Origin: Alisma plantago-aquatica
Taxonomy: Eukaryota > Streptophyta > Magnoliopsida > Alismatales > Alismataceae
Assembly: GCA_963693085.1 (NCBI GenBank)
Contig: OY856412.1
Location: forward strand, 1,061,284,744 to 1,061,348,743
Length of the DNA: 64,000 nt
Direction of reading: 5' to 3'
Part shown: piece after piece, positions 11,159-22,034 of the stretch
Layout of the letters: each line of letters starts with the position of its first letter
Position numbering within the stretch: the stretch's first letter is position 1
Position numbers and translations under genes: made by a program
The notes under the pieces: model-generated
The model's database searches: none
What the model was told of the DNA's origin: nothing
The model's input: only the letters and a program-made list of their open reading frames with translations

Positions 11159-11358
11159 TGAGAGGGGAAATCCCTTTTCGTGTAGGTTTTTTTATTGTTA
11201 GGAGGTTGTCACCCTTTCCTATAAATAGGATAAGGGGGAAGCATACAGACACAAGACAAACCCTAATGGGCCAATACACAATTGGGCCCATATTACAAAT
11301 AGACTAAAACAACTTAAGCAAATAGATTAAACCACTTAACTAAATAGACTCTCTAACA
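11159..11358 (-). repeat. element G 5' LTR (minus-strand element)
   Basis: 200 bp. On the minus strand it starts TGTTAGAGAG and ends CCCCTCTCA, then two bases, then TGGTATAAGAGC (primer-binding site). A TATA-centred inverted repeat lies at 11212-11236. The partner 3' LTR was not found in the window, so G is incomplete or its far LTR is too decayed to see. Confidence 0.72.
11212..11236 (-). promoter_or_regulatory. TATA-centred inverted repeat in G LTR
   Basis: TCCTAT (11217-11222) and ATAGGA (11225-11230) pair around two bases. CCCTT (11212-11216) and AAGGG (11232-11236) extend the stem after a one-base bulge. The core contains TATAAATA. Confidence 0.65.
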
Positions 11359-12189
11359 AATATCATGTTCCATCATGAAGAAACTAACATCTCTGTACAA
11401 CGCTATCACCCTCCAAGGGCGTTTGGCAACACCTCAAAAAAGGTTAAATGTCAGATTATCATTCGATTCTTAACAAGAAATAATCAAAGGAATATCAGCA
11501 ATGTTCTTTAGGCGATATCCACAGCTTGTAAATAAGCCTCTACCTGTGACGTAGCCATCAATAAGGCTCTAAGAACCATGCTCATGTCACCAACTATATC
11601 CCTTACAATCCTATCCATCCTGAACCGCCTAGAACTAGGGATGCAAAGGTCCCTCCCCCCAGTTACATTTAGCCTCAATTTATGAAGGTCTAGTGGGAAC
11701 CATTTCGCTAGATTATACTTTCATGGTTCCATTAGTCCACTGAAGCTAAGTGGGTGTGTGTACATGTAGGCTTGTACACTACATATATAAAGATTAATCT
11801 TAAAGTATGCAGCCAATCGCAAATAGGATTATGAGATATAAGAATGAGCTACTCCCCGAACATCTAAGTGTGGTTTACGTTTACTACATCCACAATGGTT
11901 GATGGTGCTTCTCACATAATAAGAGAGTATCTCATTGGCATACATTGAATGGCAGCATGTAAGGGCACCCAAAAGGTGGTTACACTCCATGTCTTCATGA
12001 CCGTACATATAGTTTATAGAGGACTCTAACTCCCATATAGTATCAAGCGGACTAAGAAAGTGAATTCCCCTAACATTGCGAAGATAGTATATGAGCATTA
12101 TCTCAAACATGAGGTAATCATGAAGATACCAACAAATAAGACAATCCATAATTAACAGTATACAGTGTGGTTTCATCAATTGCTACAAA
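11359..12189. other. no gene recognised; one unassigned frame
   Basis: The minus strand has a short open stretch at about 11520-11650 (contains RRFRMDRIVRDIVGDM) and a 116-codon frame at 11829-12179 rich in Cys and His. I recognise neither. They may be remains of another transposable element; there is no supporting splice or repeat structure. Confidence 0.3.
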
Positions 12190-12492
12190 GATAAACCAAA
12201 TCATACTTACAAAAGATAAAATATAGTGTCACTATATGTAGAAGATGAAGTAAAAGAGTTTACAATGCCTTCTCTTTTATAGGACAAGAGAATATAAAAA
12301 ACAATAAGCATAGCTAAGCAATATGGGTTAAATAACAAGTAGAGTAGGGAAACATATCTCTTTACTCCCCCTCAAGCTGGAGCATAGATGTCGAACATGC
12401 CCAGCTTGTTCACTAGAGTCTTGAAACGAGCTTTAGGTAGAAGCTTGGTGAAGATGTATGTCACTTGTTTTTCAGTACTGAGATGTGGGGTA
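12190..12492 (-). mobile_element. Copia B, 3' LTR and pol C-terminus (segment 1)
   Basis: The end of an old minus-strand Copia. 12190-12365 is LTR-like, related to the LTRs of A and C, with the TTCTCTT...AAGAGAA repeat around TATA at 12270-12292. Its outer limit is not fixed. The polypurine-tract complement is 12366-12380. 12381-12492 encodes the last pol residues, ending LGMFDIYAPA. The frame is continued across Copia A at 21672: joining the two restores the order SFLSGRICAPHLSTEKQV, which proves that A inserted here. Confidence 0.78.
12270..12292 (-). promoter_or_regulatory. TATA-centred inverted repeat in Copia B LTR
   Basis: TTCTCTT (12270-12276) and AAGAGAA (12286-12292), a perfect 7-bp stem around nine bases (ttataggac). 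Confidence 0.65.
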
Positions 12493-12680
12493 TCTAGAAG
12501 TTGGCAACGAGATTGCTTATTATTGGATGATCTAAAAAGAATACAATGGTCTCTCTTTTATAAGACAAGAGAGTGTACAATATTTAGAGATGAGCAATAT
12601 GGGATAAAGAGAAGAAGAGAATAAAGAGAAATAAGCAAATACACTAAGTAAAGAAAAACAGTAAAGTGTATATACTAATA
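12493..12680 (-). repeat. Copia A 3' LTR
   Basis: 188 bp. The minus strand begins TATTAGTATATACAC and ends CAACTTCTAGA. It differs from 21482-21666 by a few substitutions and a small indel. TATA-centred repeat at 12551-12573. Confidence 0.92.
12551..12573 (-). promoter_or_regulatory. TATA-centred inverted repeat in Copia A 3' LTR
   Basis: CTCTCTT (12551-12557) and AAGAGAG (12567-12573), a perfect 7-bp stem around ttataagac. The other A LTR (21540-21562) has AAGAGAA on the right arm, so its outer pair is broken. In Copia C both arms read TTCTCTT/AAGAGAA. Confidence 0.65.
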
Positions 12681-13470
12681 CTCCCCCTCAAGCTGGAGCG
12701 TAGATGTCAATCATGCCCAGCTTGGATGTCATAGCAGTGAATCTCGTCTTCGGAAGAATCTTGGTGAAGATGTCAGCCACCTGATCAGAAGTATATATGT
12801 AGGGAGTAGATATCTGGCCAGATAAGACAGCTTCGCGAACAAAATGACAATCAACCTCAACATGTTTTGTTCGCTCATGAAAAGTAGGATTACTGACAAT
12901 AAAAGTGGCAGCTTTGTTGTCACAAATGCCAAAATCCTTCAGTAGGCTCCGAATCCAGAACAGCTCACAAGTAGTATGTGCCATGGCGCGATATTCTGCT
13001 TCAGCACTTGAGCGAGCAACCACAGTCTGTTTCTTGCTTCGCCAAGTAACAAGATTTCCTCCTACAAAGGTACAGTAGCCAGAGGTGGAGCGTCGGTCGA
13101 TTTTACTCCCGGCATAGTCAGAGTCAGAATATCCAACAAGCTTACAGTGACCATGTTTTTTATATAGCAAACCTTTCCCAGGAGCACTCTTCAGATATTT
13201 GAGAATGTGGCAAACGGCATCCCAGTGACATTGACGGGGTTTACCAGATATCTACTAACAAGCCCAACAGCAGAAGTAATATTAGTACGAGTAACAGTAA
13301 GATAAATGAGCTTGCTAACCATGCGGCGATATTGATGATGATCAGGATAGTCAGGAGAGTTCTCATCGTCCCAGTTAGTATTTGGATCCAGAGGAGTACT
13401 AGCAGGTTTAGCACCAAGAAATCCTGTGTCAGAAAGAAGATCCAGAACATATTTACGTTGAGAAAAGTAT
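12681..13470 (-). pseudogene. Copia A pol, C-terminal part (RT end and RNase H)
   Basis: The RNase H of Copia elements removes the RNA strand during reverse transcription. The minus-strand frame carries GYSDSDYAGSKIDRRSTSGY with the RNase H aspartate, then ARSSAEAEYRAMAH, NPTFHERTKHVEVDCHF and the C-terminal IYAPA just before the polypurine tract (complement at 12681-12695). 13171-13470 continues the reverse-transcriptase thumb/connection region in shifted frames. It stops abruptly at the H insertion (target copy 13466-13470) and resumes at 17671. Shifts near 13240 and 13170, and a small deletion relative to Copia C near 12905-12930, break the frame. Confidence 0.85.
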
Positions 13471-13619
13471 TGTTGATATGTATATGTATGGACCTACTTG
13501 TAAGTGTAAGAAAGGTCAGGGGGCTATGTGTAAAGTATGTAAAGCTTCTTGTTTATACAATACAAGCACCCCGACAGTAACGTTGTCGAGGGTTTTCCTC
13601 TGTTGTTTCTTCTTCTTCA
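13471..13619 (+). repeat. Copia H 5' LTR
   Basis: 149 bp from TGTTGATATG to TCTTCTTCA, directly followed by the primer-binding site. TATA-centred inverted repeat CTTGT/ACAAG at 13548-13566. Confidence 0.95.
13548..13566 (+). promoter_or_regulatory. TATA-centred inverted repeat in Copia H LTR
   Basis: CTTGT (13548-13552) and ACAAG (13562-13566) flank ttatacaat. The same sequence is at 17592-17610 in the 3' LTR. Confidence 0.55.
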
Positions 13620-14158
13620 TGGTATCAGAGCAGGGAAAACCTTAGGAGAGCTATCAATCTCTCCAAGGAAGTGCTAGTGAGTGGTCATCACGATCTGGGA
13701 GTTTACAAACATCTGAAGCGGCAGAAACTAACACTTTTCCGTCCGCGCTACAGTACACGTACTGTAGCACGACGGCCACAAAAGTGGCTGCTGCTCTCTC
13801 TCCGGTTGGAATTGGATATTGTCATTTTAGGGCGTCATTCCTCTTGGTCCTAGCTGCCGCAAGGTGCTTGCGGCTAGCCACTACGTCTCCGTTTCTTCTC
13901 CATGTCAAGCGTGCATTAGGCTGCTGTCAACAGCGCTTTATTGCAGCAGTTTTCGGCTTCAATAAAGACGGTGCGAGGGGTTGGTTCCTCCCTTGAATTT
14001 GGTCTAAAGGGGGCGTCCCTACCTTAACTTCGTTGTCCTAGAAGGTCAAGGGCAGAAGGAATTCAAGGAAGACGCAGTGGATCTTTGTATACCAAGTTGT
14101 CCCGGCGGACTACTGTAGCACAGTACTGTAGCACTGCGGGTTTTGATTTTAATTCGGA
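13620..14158 (+). other. Copia H leader
   Basis: Primer-binding site followed by about 525 bp where gag would normally begin. It contains repeated GTACTGTAGCA motifs (near 13755 and 14115) and no gag-like frame. Confidence 0.7.
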
Positions 14159-17100
14159 ATGATGTCAAAGGAGAAAGAAGTTACATATCAGGTGATACTG
14201 TCGGAAGAGGAGTACTCACAGTTGATGCGCATCCGAGCTTCACAACAGTCTACATCTTCAGTTGCCTCTCTTATTCCCGGAGTTACTACTTCAGCATGTA
14301 CCTCTCAGGCTTCTAATGCAGCTATGTCCAAGTCTGATTGGGTTCTTGATTCAGGTGCAACTGATCACATCACGGGGGCATTAGAGATGTTCACCACCTA
14401 TGCCCAAAAGCCTAATCTACCCGGTGTCACCCTTGCAGATGGCTTTGTTGCCTCCGTTAAGGGAACTGGGATGGTGTCACCAACTCCACAAATATCCCTT
14501 CCATCTACATTTTTCATTCCAAATTTTCCTTTCAATTTATTATCAATAAGTAAATTAACTCGTGCTCTTCAAGCATCTGTTACGTTCTTACCAGATACTT
14601 GTCTGATACAGGACTTGAAGACAGGGGACACTATTGGCAAAGGGTATGAATTGGCCGGTCTATATTACTTGCAAAGGTCGCCTATAGCATGTGTCACGAC
14701 TTGGTCATGCATCTTTAGATAAGCTCAAAGTCTTGGTTCCAGGTCTGTCCAACCTGAAGAGTTTGCAGTGTGAGCCATGTCAGTTAGGGAAACATACAAG
14801 GTCCGTCTTTAGGTCCAAAGAGAGTCAAAGAACCAAGTCTACTTTTGAGTTAATTCATTCAGACATATGGGGACCAAGTCGTGTTATTTCCAAGCTCGGC
14901 TATAAGTATTTTGTTATCTTTGTTGATGACTACTCGCGTGCTACATGGCTTTATTTGATGAAAGAGAGATCTGAACTCTTGTCTATATTCAAATCATTCT
15001 GTGTGGAAGTGGAAACTCAATTTAAGAAGAAAGTGTGTACCCTTCGATCGGATAATGCTAGAGAATATTTCAGCCATGACTTCACTCATTTTACTACCAC
15101 CAATGGCATCATCCACCAGTCATCTTGCCCACATACACCACAACAGAACGGAGTGGCTGAAAGAAAAATTCGCCATATTGTTGAGACCGCCCGCACTCTT
15201 CTTCTTCACATGCATGTACCTAAGGAATTTTGGGGTGATGCTATTCTTACCGCTGCTTATCTCATTAATCGCATGCCGTCATTTGTCCTCAAACATCGCA
15301 TACCTGTTCAAATTCTTCATCCTATGAAGCCATTGTACCATGTTCCACCCAAGGTGTTTGGTTGTGTTTGTTTTGCCCATTGCCTTGGTCCTGGAGTGGA
15401 CAAGTTGGGTCGCAAAGCCACCAAGTGTGTCTTCTTAGGTTACTCTAGGGTGCAAAAGGGGTATAAGTGTTTTAGTCCTACCTTACGTCGCTTCTTTGTG
15501 TCTGCTGATGTCACCATCTTTGAAGACACACCCTTCTTTGGCGACAATGCATCAATGACACCAGTTGTTGTAGAGGAGGTCTTGCCTCTTCCTGTTGTTG
15601 TTCAGTCTGTTGTTCCTTCGTCTCATGCTAGTGGTTGTCCGCATGATGTTATTCCAACCAGTTCCACTAGGCCACCGATCACTCAGGTTTATACTCGCCG
15701 TACAACTGCAGGTGGACAACCCGATTCAGGTACCAATGCAGGAGTAGAGACACATGCCAGTTCATCTCCTTCTCCAGATGCTTCCTTGTCAGAAAGTCAG
15801 GTAGAGACAGTTCCTTCTCCACCTCCACATCAGGATCTTCCTATTGCTTTAAGAAAAGGTGTTAGATCTTGCACTCTTAAAAATATTCAGCATTCCATTT
15901 CTAACTTTGTTTCATATAGCCATCTTTCACCTTCATATTATGCCTTTATCTCTTCTATATCCTCTGTCTCTATACCTTCGTCTGTTTCAGTTGCACTTGA
16001 TCACCCAGGTTGGCGCCATGCTATGGATGAAGAGATGTCAGCTCTTCACCTTAACAAGACATGGTCTCTTGTTTCACGCCCACATGACAAGTCTGTTGTT
16101 GGATGCCGTTGGGTTTATACTGTCAAAGTGGGTGCAGATGGTTGTGTTGATCGACTCAAGGCACGTTTGGTTGCCAAAGGTTAAACTCAAGTTTATGGCG
16201 AGGATTATTCAGAGACCTTCTCTCCTGTGGCAAAAATGGCATCTGTTCGCATTTTCTTGTCTCTAGCTGCTTCTCACTCTTGGCCTCTACACCAACTTGA
16301 TATTAAAAATGCATTCTTGCATGGAGATTTGGATGAGGAAATTTATATGGAGCAACCGCCTGGATTTGTTGCTCAGGGGGAGTCAGATCTTGTATGTCGT
16401 CTTCACAAGTCTCTCTATGGTCTGAAGCAGTCGCCTCGTGCTTGGTTTGGAAGATTCAGTAGTGCTCTTTTTGAGTTTGGACTCCATAGATGTACCACGG
16501 ATCATTCCGTCTTTTACAAGAGACAGAGTTTTGGGAGCATTTTTCTGGTGGTATATGTTGATGATATTGTGATTACTGGGGATGACAAGCATGGCATTGC
16601 ACAATTAAAACTCTTTCTGCAGGGTCAATTTCAGACAAAGGACTTGGGAAGTCTTAAATATTTCTTGGGGATTGAAGTTGCCAAGTCTAAGTTTGGAATT
16701 GCAATTTCACAGAGGAAGTATGTCTTAGATCTTCTCACTGAGACAGGGATGCTTGGGGCTAAACCTGCTGATACTCCAATGGATCCTAAAGTCAAATTAT
16801 CCATAGAGCAAGGAGAGTTACTTGATGACCCTTGGAGGTTCAGGCGACTTGTTGGGAAGTTAATTTACTTGACTGTCACTCGACCCGACATTGCCTTTGC
16901 GACTAGTGTTGTTAGTCAGTTCATGGATAAGCCATGTACATGTCATATGGAGGCTGTTATGCACATTTTGAGGTATCTCAAGAGGTCTCCTGGCAAGGGA
17001 CTTCTTTATCAAAATCATGGACATCTGCAAGTGCAAGGTTTCTCATATGCGGATTGGGCTGGATCTAGCATTGATAGAAGGTCTATTTCTGGTTATTGTG

Positions 17101-17510
17101 TGTTTGTGGGAGGAAATCTCGTGTCTTGGAAGAGCAAGAAGCAAACTGTAGTAGCAAGGTCCTCTGCAGAATCTGAGTATAGAACTATGGCCCTAGCAAC
17201 ATGTGAGTTGTTATGGATTCACCACTTGTTAGAGGAGCTTGGCTTTATGCAGGAAGTTCCCATGGACTTAAAATGTGACAATCAGGCTGCTGTCCACATT
17301 GCCCAAAATCCTGTCTTTCATGAGAGAACCAAACATATAGAAGTTGATTGTCATTTTCTGCGGGAAAAGATTCAACAAAAGTTGATTAAGTTGTCACCGG
17401 TCAGATCAGAAGACCAGTTAGCTGATTTATTTACAAAGTCCCTGAATGGTTGTCGAGTCCGATACTTATATAACAAGTTGGGCACATATGATATATATGC
17501 TCCAACTTGA
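14159..17510 (+). pseudogene. Copia H pol: protease-integrase-RT-RNase H, two breaks
   Basis: The frame opens MMSKEKEVTYQ. The protease motif VLDSGATDHITG is at about residue 60. Near 14690 a frameshift separates the protease from the integrase zinc region (RLGHASLDKL ... CEPC), then the integrase core with HSDIWGP, RSDNAREY and QQNGVAERK. The reverse transcriptase starts near 16010. At 16182-16184 TAA stands where Tyr is expected (KG*TQVYGEDY); the same frame continues with LDIKNAFLHGDL, YGLKQSPRAW and YVDDIVITG, all with catalytic aspartates intact. RNase H has YADWAGSSIDRRS and SAESEYR, and the frame ends YDIYAPT at 17510. Gag is absent, so packaging would need another element's capsid. 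One frameshift and one nonsense codon are the only breaks seen. Confidence 0.92.
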
Positions 17511-17517
17511 GGGGGAG

Positions 17518-17665
17518 TGTTGATATGTATAAGGGACCTACTTGTAAGTGTAAGAAAGGTCAGGGGGCTATGTGTAAAGTATGTAAAGCTTCTTGTTTAT
17601 ACAATACAAGCACCCCGACAGTAACGTTAAGTCGAGGGTTTTCCTCTGTTGTTTCTTCTTCTTCA
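17518..17665 (+). repeat. Copia H 3' LTR
   Basis: 148 bp following the polypurine tract; partner of 13471-13619. The target copy agtat follows at 17666-17670. Confidence 0.95.
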
Positions 17666-17670
17666 AGTAT

Positions 17671-20600
17671 ATACCAGAAGCAGATCTAGAGACTTCAATC
17701 CCAAGAAAGTAACGCAAAGTCCCAAGGTCTTTGGTGACAAAGTGTTTCTCCAGATAACACTTAGTAGCATGAATATCGTCAAGATCACTCCCTGAGAGAA
17801 TAATGTCATCAGCATATACAATCAGAATAACAAGGCCAACCGTAGTGTTTTTAATGAAGACAGAATGATCGGACTGGGAGCGTCGAAAAAGAAACTTCTG
17901 AATAATGGTACTTAGTTTATCAAACCAAGCACGGGACTCTATTTTAAACCATAGATAGCTTTTCGCAACCTGCAGACTTTGGAGGACTCCCCCTGAAGCA
18001 CAAATCCTGGAGATTGTTGCATATAGACCCCCTCATGTAAATCCCCATACAGAAATGCATTTTTCACATCCAGCTGGTACAAGGGCCAATCAGAATTAAT
18101 AGCAACAGAAATAAGAATGCGTACGAAATTCAACCGAGCCACCAGTGAAAGTCTCAAAGTAGTCGACCCCATAAGTCTGTGTGTAGCCTTGGAAACAAGT
18201 CTAGCCTTGAGGCGCTCAACCATGCCATCCGGTTGATATTTAACAGTAAACATCCAATGACAGCCAACTGGAGAACAATCAGTAGGAGGATCGACTAACT
18301 GCCAAGTATTGCGATCAGTAAGAGCTTGCATTTCCGCTTCCATGGCCTGACGCCAAGCTGGATGTTTAAGAGCCTAAGAAGCATTTTTAGGAACAGAGAT
18401 AGCAGAAAGAGCAGCAGTAAAATTGCAAAATTAGTTCCCAAATGATCAGAAGTACAGAAATTGCCAATAGGATGTTTAGTACAAGCTCTAGTTCCTTTCC
18501 TCAAACTGATAGGAACATCTAAGTCAGAGTATACATGTGGTGGTGTTTGATCTGGCACGGAGGACAAGGACTCTGGAGGGGCCATAGAGGGAGTTGTTGT
18601 CTTCTGTCTTCGTTTATAAACTTTCAGAGGAGGACTTTCAGCAAGAGGAGCAGTATCATCAGTATCATCAATCATAGGTAGAGGTGTCTCCATTAATAAA
18701 TCCAATGTAAGGGCAGACCCGGCAGAGGAGTAGAAAGGCATGTGCTCAAAGAAAACAACATCAGCAGATACAAACCATTTCTTTGACATGGGATCATAAC
18801 AGCGGTACCCTTTCTGAGTGCGAGAGTACCCTAAAATGACACACTTTATTGCTCTAGGATCAAGTTTGGTGAGACCAGGACGAAGATTTTTGACAAAATA
18901 GGTGCTCCCAAAGATACGAGGAGGAACAGAAAAGAGGGGCGCATCCGGGTACAGGATTTGATAAGGTACTTGATTCCCAAGCACAGAGGACGGCATGCGG
19001 TTAATAAGGTAACATGCAATGGAAACAGCTTCAGGCCAAAAACATTGTGGGACATGGTAATGAAACAGTAAAGTGCGAGCAACTTCAAGGAGGTGTCAAT
19101 TTTTGCGTTCGGCGACTCCATTTTATTGTGGAGTGTAGGCACAAGAAGTTTGGTGTATGGTACCCTATTTGCGACAAAATTTGTTGACCAAGGCTTGCAC
19201 GAATTCAAGGGCATTATCAGTGCAAAAAATTTGATAGGCTTGGCAAACTGGGTACGGATCTCAGCAAAATAAGCAGTAATGGTATCAAGTATAGTATATC
19301 TGTCCTTGAGCAAGAAAATCCAGGTAGTTCTAGAAAAATCATCAATAAAACTCAAAAAGTAGCAAAATCCAGAAATACTGGACACAGAACAAGGACCCCA
19401 AACATCAACATGAATAATATCAAATGGCTGCTTTGAACTAATACATGATTTCTTAGAAAAAGATGCTCGCGTCTGTTTGCCCAATTGGCAAGTCTCACAA
19501 TGAAAAACAGAATGTAAAACATCAAGAAGTAAATGTTTCAATTTCGCTGCAGAACGATGTCCCATACGGTAGTGCCACTGGATGCCTGTCACAGAGGATG
19601 TCAGATATGCTGCGGTCTTTGGAACGTCCAAGTAATATAGCCCATCTGGTCCCTCATGGCCTGAACCAATCGTCGTCCTCGTGCACAGATCCTGAAACAC
19701 AACACCATCCGGGTCAAAGGTAATAGAGCAACAAAGACTTTTTACAGTTCTATTAACAGATAACAGATTTATAGGAAATTTCAGAACATAAAGAGTAGAC
19801 CGCAGAGGCAGGCAACCAGGAGTGCAGATATCACCAATGCCAGTAACAGGTGTCTTAGACCCATTAGCCAGTATAACAGGAGGTATAACAGAAGTATTAT
19901 GTAAGTTAGAAAATAACGCAGGATTTCTAGAGATATGGGATGTCGCACCCGAATCAATCACCCATGAATTTTTACCAGGCTGGGTCAGAAGTGCAGCGCT
20001 GCTGTCAGTAGAGGCTTCAGCAGAAGAAGCAAGACGAGCCTGAAGAAGTTTCTCGAACTCCGACCGGATACAATCAGCAGAAGGAGCAGCTTTGGTAGTG
20101 GTAGTCTCAGGTTGATCTGTAGTGACTTAGTTTTCCCAGGCTGGCTTGCCATGCTTGATCCAACAACGATCTTCATTATAATTCGTGCGCTTGCAGAAAG
20201 TACAGAAGCGTGATTCAGTAGTCTCAGTACCAGAGCCACGCCCCGTCCTTGACCGCAGCCACGAGAGGAGTCACCTGTGCGAACAGTAAGGGCCGCTCCA
20301 TCAGAAGTGTCAAGCAAAGACTGAGATACAGAAGGTAGACGTTGAACACGTTTTAGAACATCTCGCAGTGTAAGAAGAGGATCACTCGAGAGAATCTGAT
20401 CAACAACTCCGGCGAAGGAGGAGGGTAGAACGAGGAACTGGACAAGCTGAAGTTCGTTCCGTTGACGCTGGATTTCAGTGATGTCGGCAGAAAGCGGATG
20501 GTACACCTGAAATTCATCCCAAAGAGCACAACAGTTGTTGTAGTAGTCCTTGATAGAATCAATAGTAGAAAACTCTTGCTTGGCCAGCTGCTTGAAGATC

Positions 20601-20974
20601 TCAAACACCTTCTTTGGATTTTGCTGGTGAGAGTATACGTGGGAGAGTTGGTCCCACATATCCTTTGCAGTCTTCAGACGAAGGAGAGACTGGCTGATCT
20701 TCGATTCGATGTTGTTGACCATCCAGGTCATAACACCATAGTCCTCCTTGGACCAGAGATCATAGGCATGCTTGGTCTTGTCATCAGCATCAACAGTGGG
20801 AGCGTTTGGTCCCTTGGTCGATAGATGAGAATAGCGCCCTTGTGCTTTAACATAGAGTTCAAAGGAAGCTGCCCAAAGGTGATAGTTGGAGCCATCCAAC
20901 TTCACAGTAGTAACACACAGAGTACGCGAAGATCCGGAGTCACCATCGGAAGGTGCAGTTAGGGGTAGAAGCAC
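17671..20974 (-). pseudogene. Copia A gag-pol, N-terminal part, multiply broken
   Basis: On the minus strand gag starts at 20974 (MLLPLTAPSDG), with the Copia gag sequence [30 protein letters not shown] and QQNPKKVFEIF. A frameshift and a TAA fall in the zinc-knuckle and linker region near 20130-20250. The protease MIDSGATSHIS starts at 19961. The integrase (C-C pair FHCETC, VDVWGP, FIDDFSRTTW) runs to about 18850 with shifts near 19090-19215. After a linker with DLDVPISLRKGTRAC the reverse transcriptase follows (RLKARLVSK, QLDVKNAFLYGDL), with breaks near 18180 and 17940. The catalytic box reads YADD (17805-17820), an unusual Ala in place of Val. The frame is cut by H at 17670. Confidence 0.87.
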
Positions 20975-21481
20975 AGGCGTAGAGAACAGTAGTAGTCAGC
21001 AGTCAGAGGCAGAAGTCCAACACATGGACTAGTAGAAGAAGGTAGAAGATCCACGCATGGATCTTAGAAAAACCCACGTAGGGGCAGCAAATGAAAAGAA
21101 AAACCTACGCCAACATGGAGGATCAGTCACTCCACCATGAGGCACAAGCAAACAGAGAGGATGAAGCTCGTCACTCCGTCAACGTGCCAGAACTGGAACG
21201 TTACCGAGGCTGTCCGGAGATTTCAGAAAGAGAAACAGAGCTAGACGGAGGGGCCTGTGGTGGATTAGGCCACAAGGATGGGAGAAGGGAAGGAGGTTGG
21301 TGGAGAGATTGGATGGGAGGGCGGCGGTATTGTAGCAGTATTGTAGCAGTACTGTAGCAGTTTGTAGCGGCGGAAAAAAAAGAGGTGGGGGTGGCAGCGG
21401 CTAGGGTTGGTGGAGAAGATGGCGGCTAGGGTTGGGGTGAGAGGGATTAGGTTTAAGGTGGATCGGCCCGCTCTGATACCA
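20975..21481 (-). other. Copia A leader and primer-binding site
   Basis: Untranslated leader ending in the primer-binding site (complement gctctgatacca at 21470-21481). 21328-21368 holds about 3.5 tandem copies of an 11-12-bp unit, TGTAGCAGTAT. Confidence 0.75.
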
Positions 21482-21666
21482 TCTAGAAGTTGGCAACGAG
21501 ATTGCTTATTATTGGATGATCTAAAAAGAATACAATGGTCTCTCTTTTATAAGACAAGAGAATGTACAATATTTATAGATGAGCAATATGGGATAAAGAG
21601 AAGAGAATAAAGAGAAATAAGCATATACACTAAGTAAAGAAAAGCAGTAAAGTGTATATACTAATA
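21482..21666 (-). repeat. Copia A 5' LTR
   Basis: 185 bp, partner of 12493-12680. Target copy gggca follows at 21667-21671. TATA-centred repeat at 21540-21562 with its outer pair mismatched. Confidence 0.92.
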
Positions 21667-21671
21667 GGGCA

Positions 21672-22034
21672 CAAATGCGTCCAGAAAGAAAAGATTTTCG
21701 AACAAAGTGGCAGTCTACCTCGATATACTTTGTGCGCTCATGAAAGGTAGGGTTGCTCGCAACAAAAATAGAGGCCTTGTTGTCACAAAACATCGGAATA
21801 GGACTACAATCAGATATATCAAATTTTTTGAGAAGGCTTTAAACCCACAAAAGCTCATATGCAGTGTGAAGCATAGCTCTATATTCTGTCTCTGCACTTG
21901 ACCTAGCTACCATCGTCTGCTTTTTACTATGCCACGTAACTAGGTTGCCACCAATAAAGGTGCAACATCCAGTTGTAGATTTACGATCACATCTACTCCC
22001 TGGATAATTAGAGTCTGAGAAACCAGAAAGATTG
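21672..22034 (-). pseudogene. Copia B RNase H (segment 2)
   Basis: Minus-strand RNase H of old Copia B: FSDSNYPGSRCDRKSTTGCC, then KKQTMVARSSAETEYRAM, a stop near 21840 (LLWV*), then FCDNKASIFVASNPTFHERT and FVRKSFLSGRICA, which continues across Copia A into 12381-12492. A one-residue change, SDSNY for SDSDY, and the stop show decay. It ends at gattg (22030-22034), the target copy of T1. Confidence 0.85.

Larger units (their letters stand above)
13471..17665 (+). mobile_element. Copia H: gag-less element nested in Copia A
   Basis: A complete insertion with 149- and 148-bp LTRs and a perfect 5-bp target duplication agtat (13466-13470 and 17666-17670). The primer-binding site TGGTATCAGAGC is 13620-13631 and the polypurine tract is GAGGGGGAG at 17509-17517. 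The interior encodes protease, integrase, reverse transcriptase and RNase H, but no capsid (gag) region: only about 540 bp of leader separate the primer site from a frame that begins just upstream of the protease. The LTRs differ by two small indels and one or two substitutions, so the insertion is fairly recent. Short LTRs and domain order fit an Ale/Retrofit-like Copia, by inference. Confidence 0.93.
12493..21666 (-). mobile_element. Copia A (host of H), minus strand
   Basis: A Ty1/copia element with LTRs at 12493-12680 and 21482-21666, flanked by gggta (12488-12492) and gggca (21667-21671), a 5-bp target duplication with one mismatch. The minus-strand order is LTR, primer-binding site TGGTATCAGAGC (complement at 21470-21481), leader, gag, protease, integrase, reverse transcriptase, RNase H, polypurine tract, LTR. 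A plus-strand Copia (H, 13471-17665 plus target duplication) splits the reverse transcriptase. The LTR ends are TATTAG...TCTAGA rather than TG...CA. It is closely related to Copia C at 51542-56849. Confidence 0.93.

Noticed and set aside
11829..12179. 116-codon minus-strand frame
   Set aside because: No recognisable motif, skewed Cys/His composition and no repeat partner; kept only as a note in the region entry.
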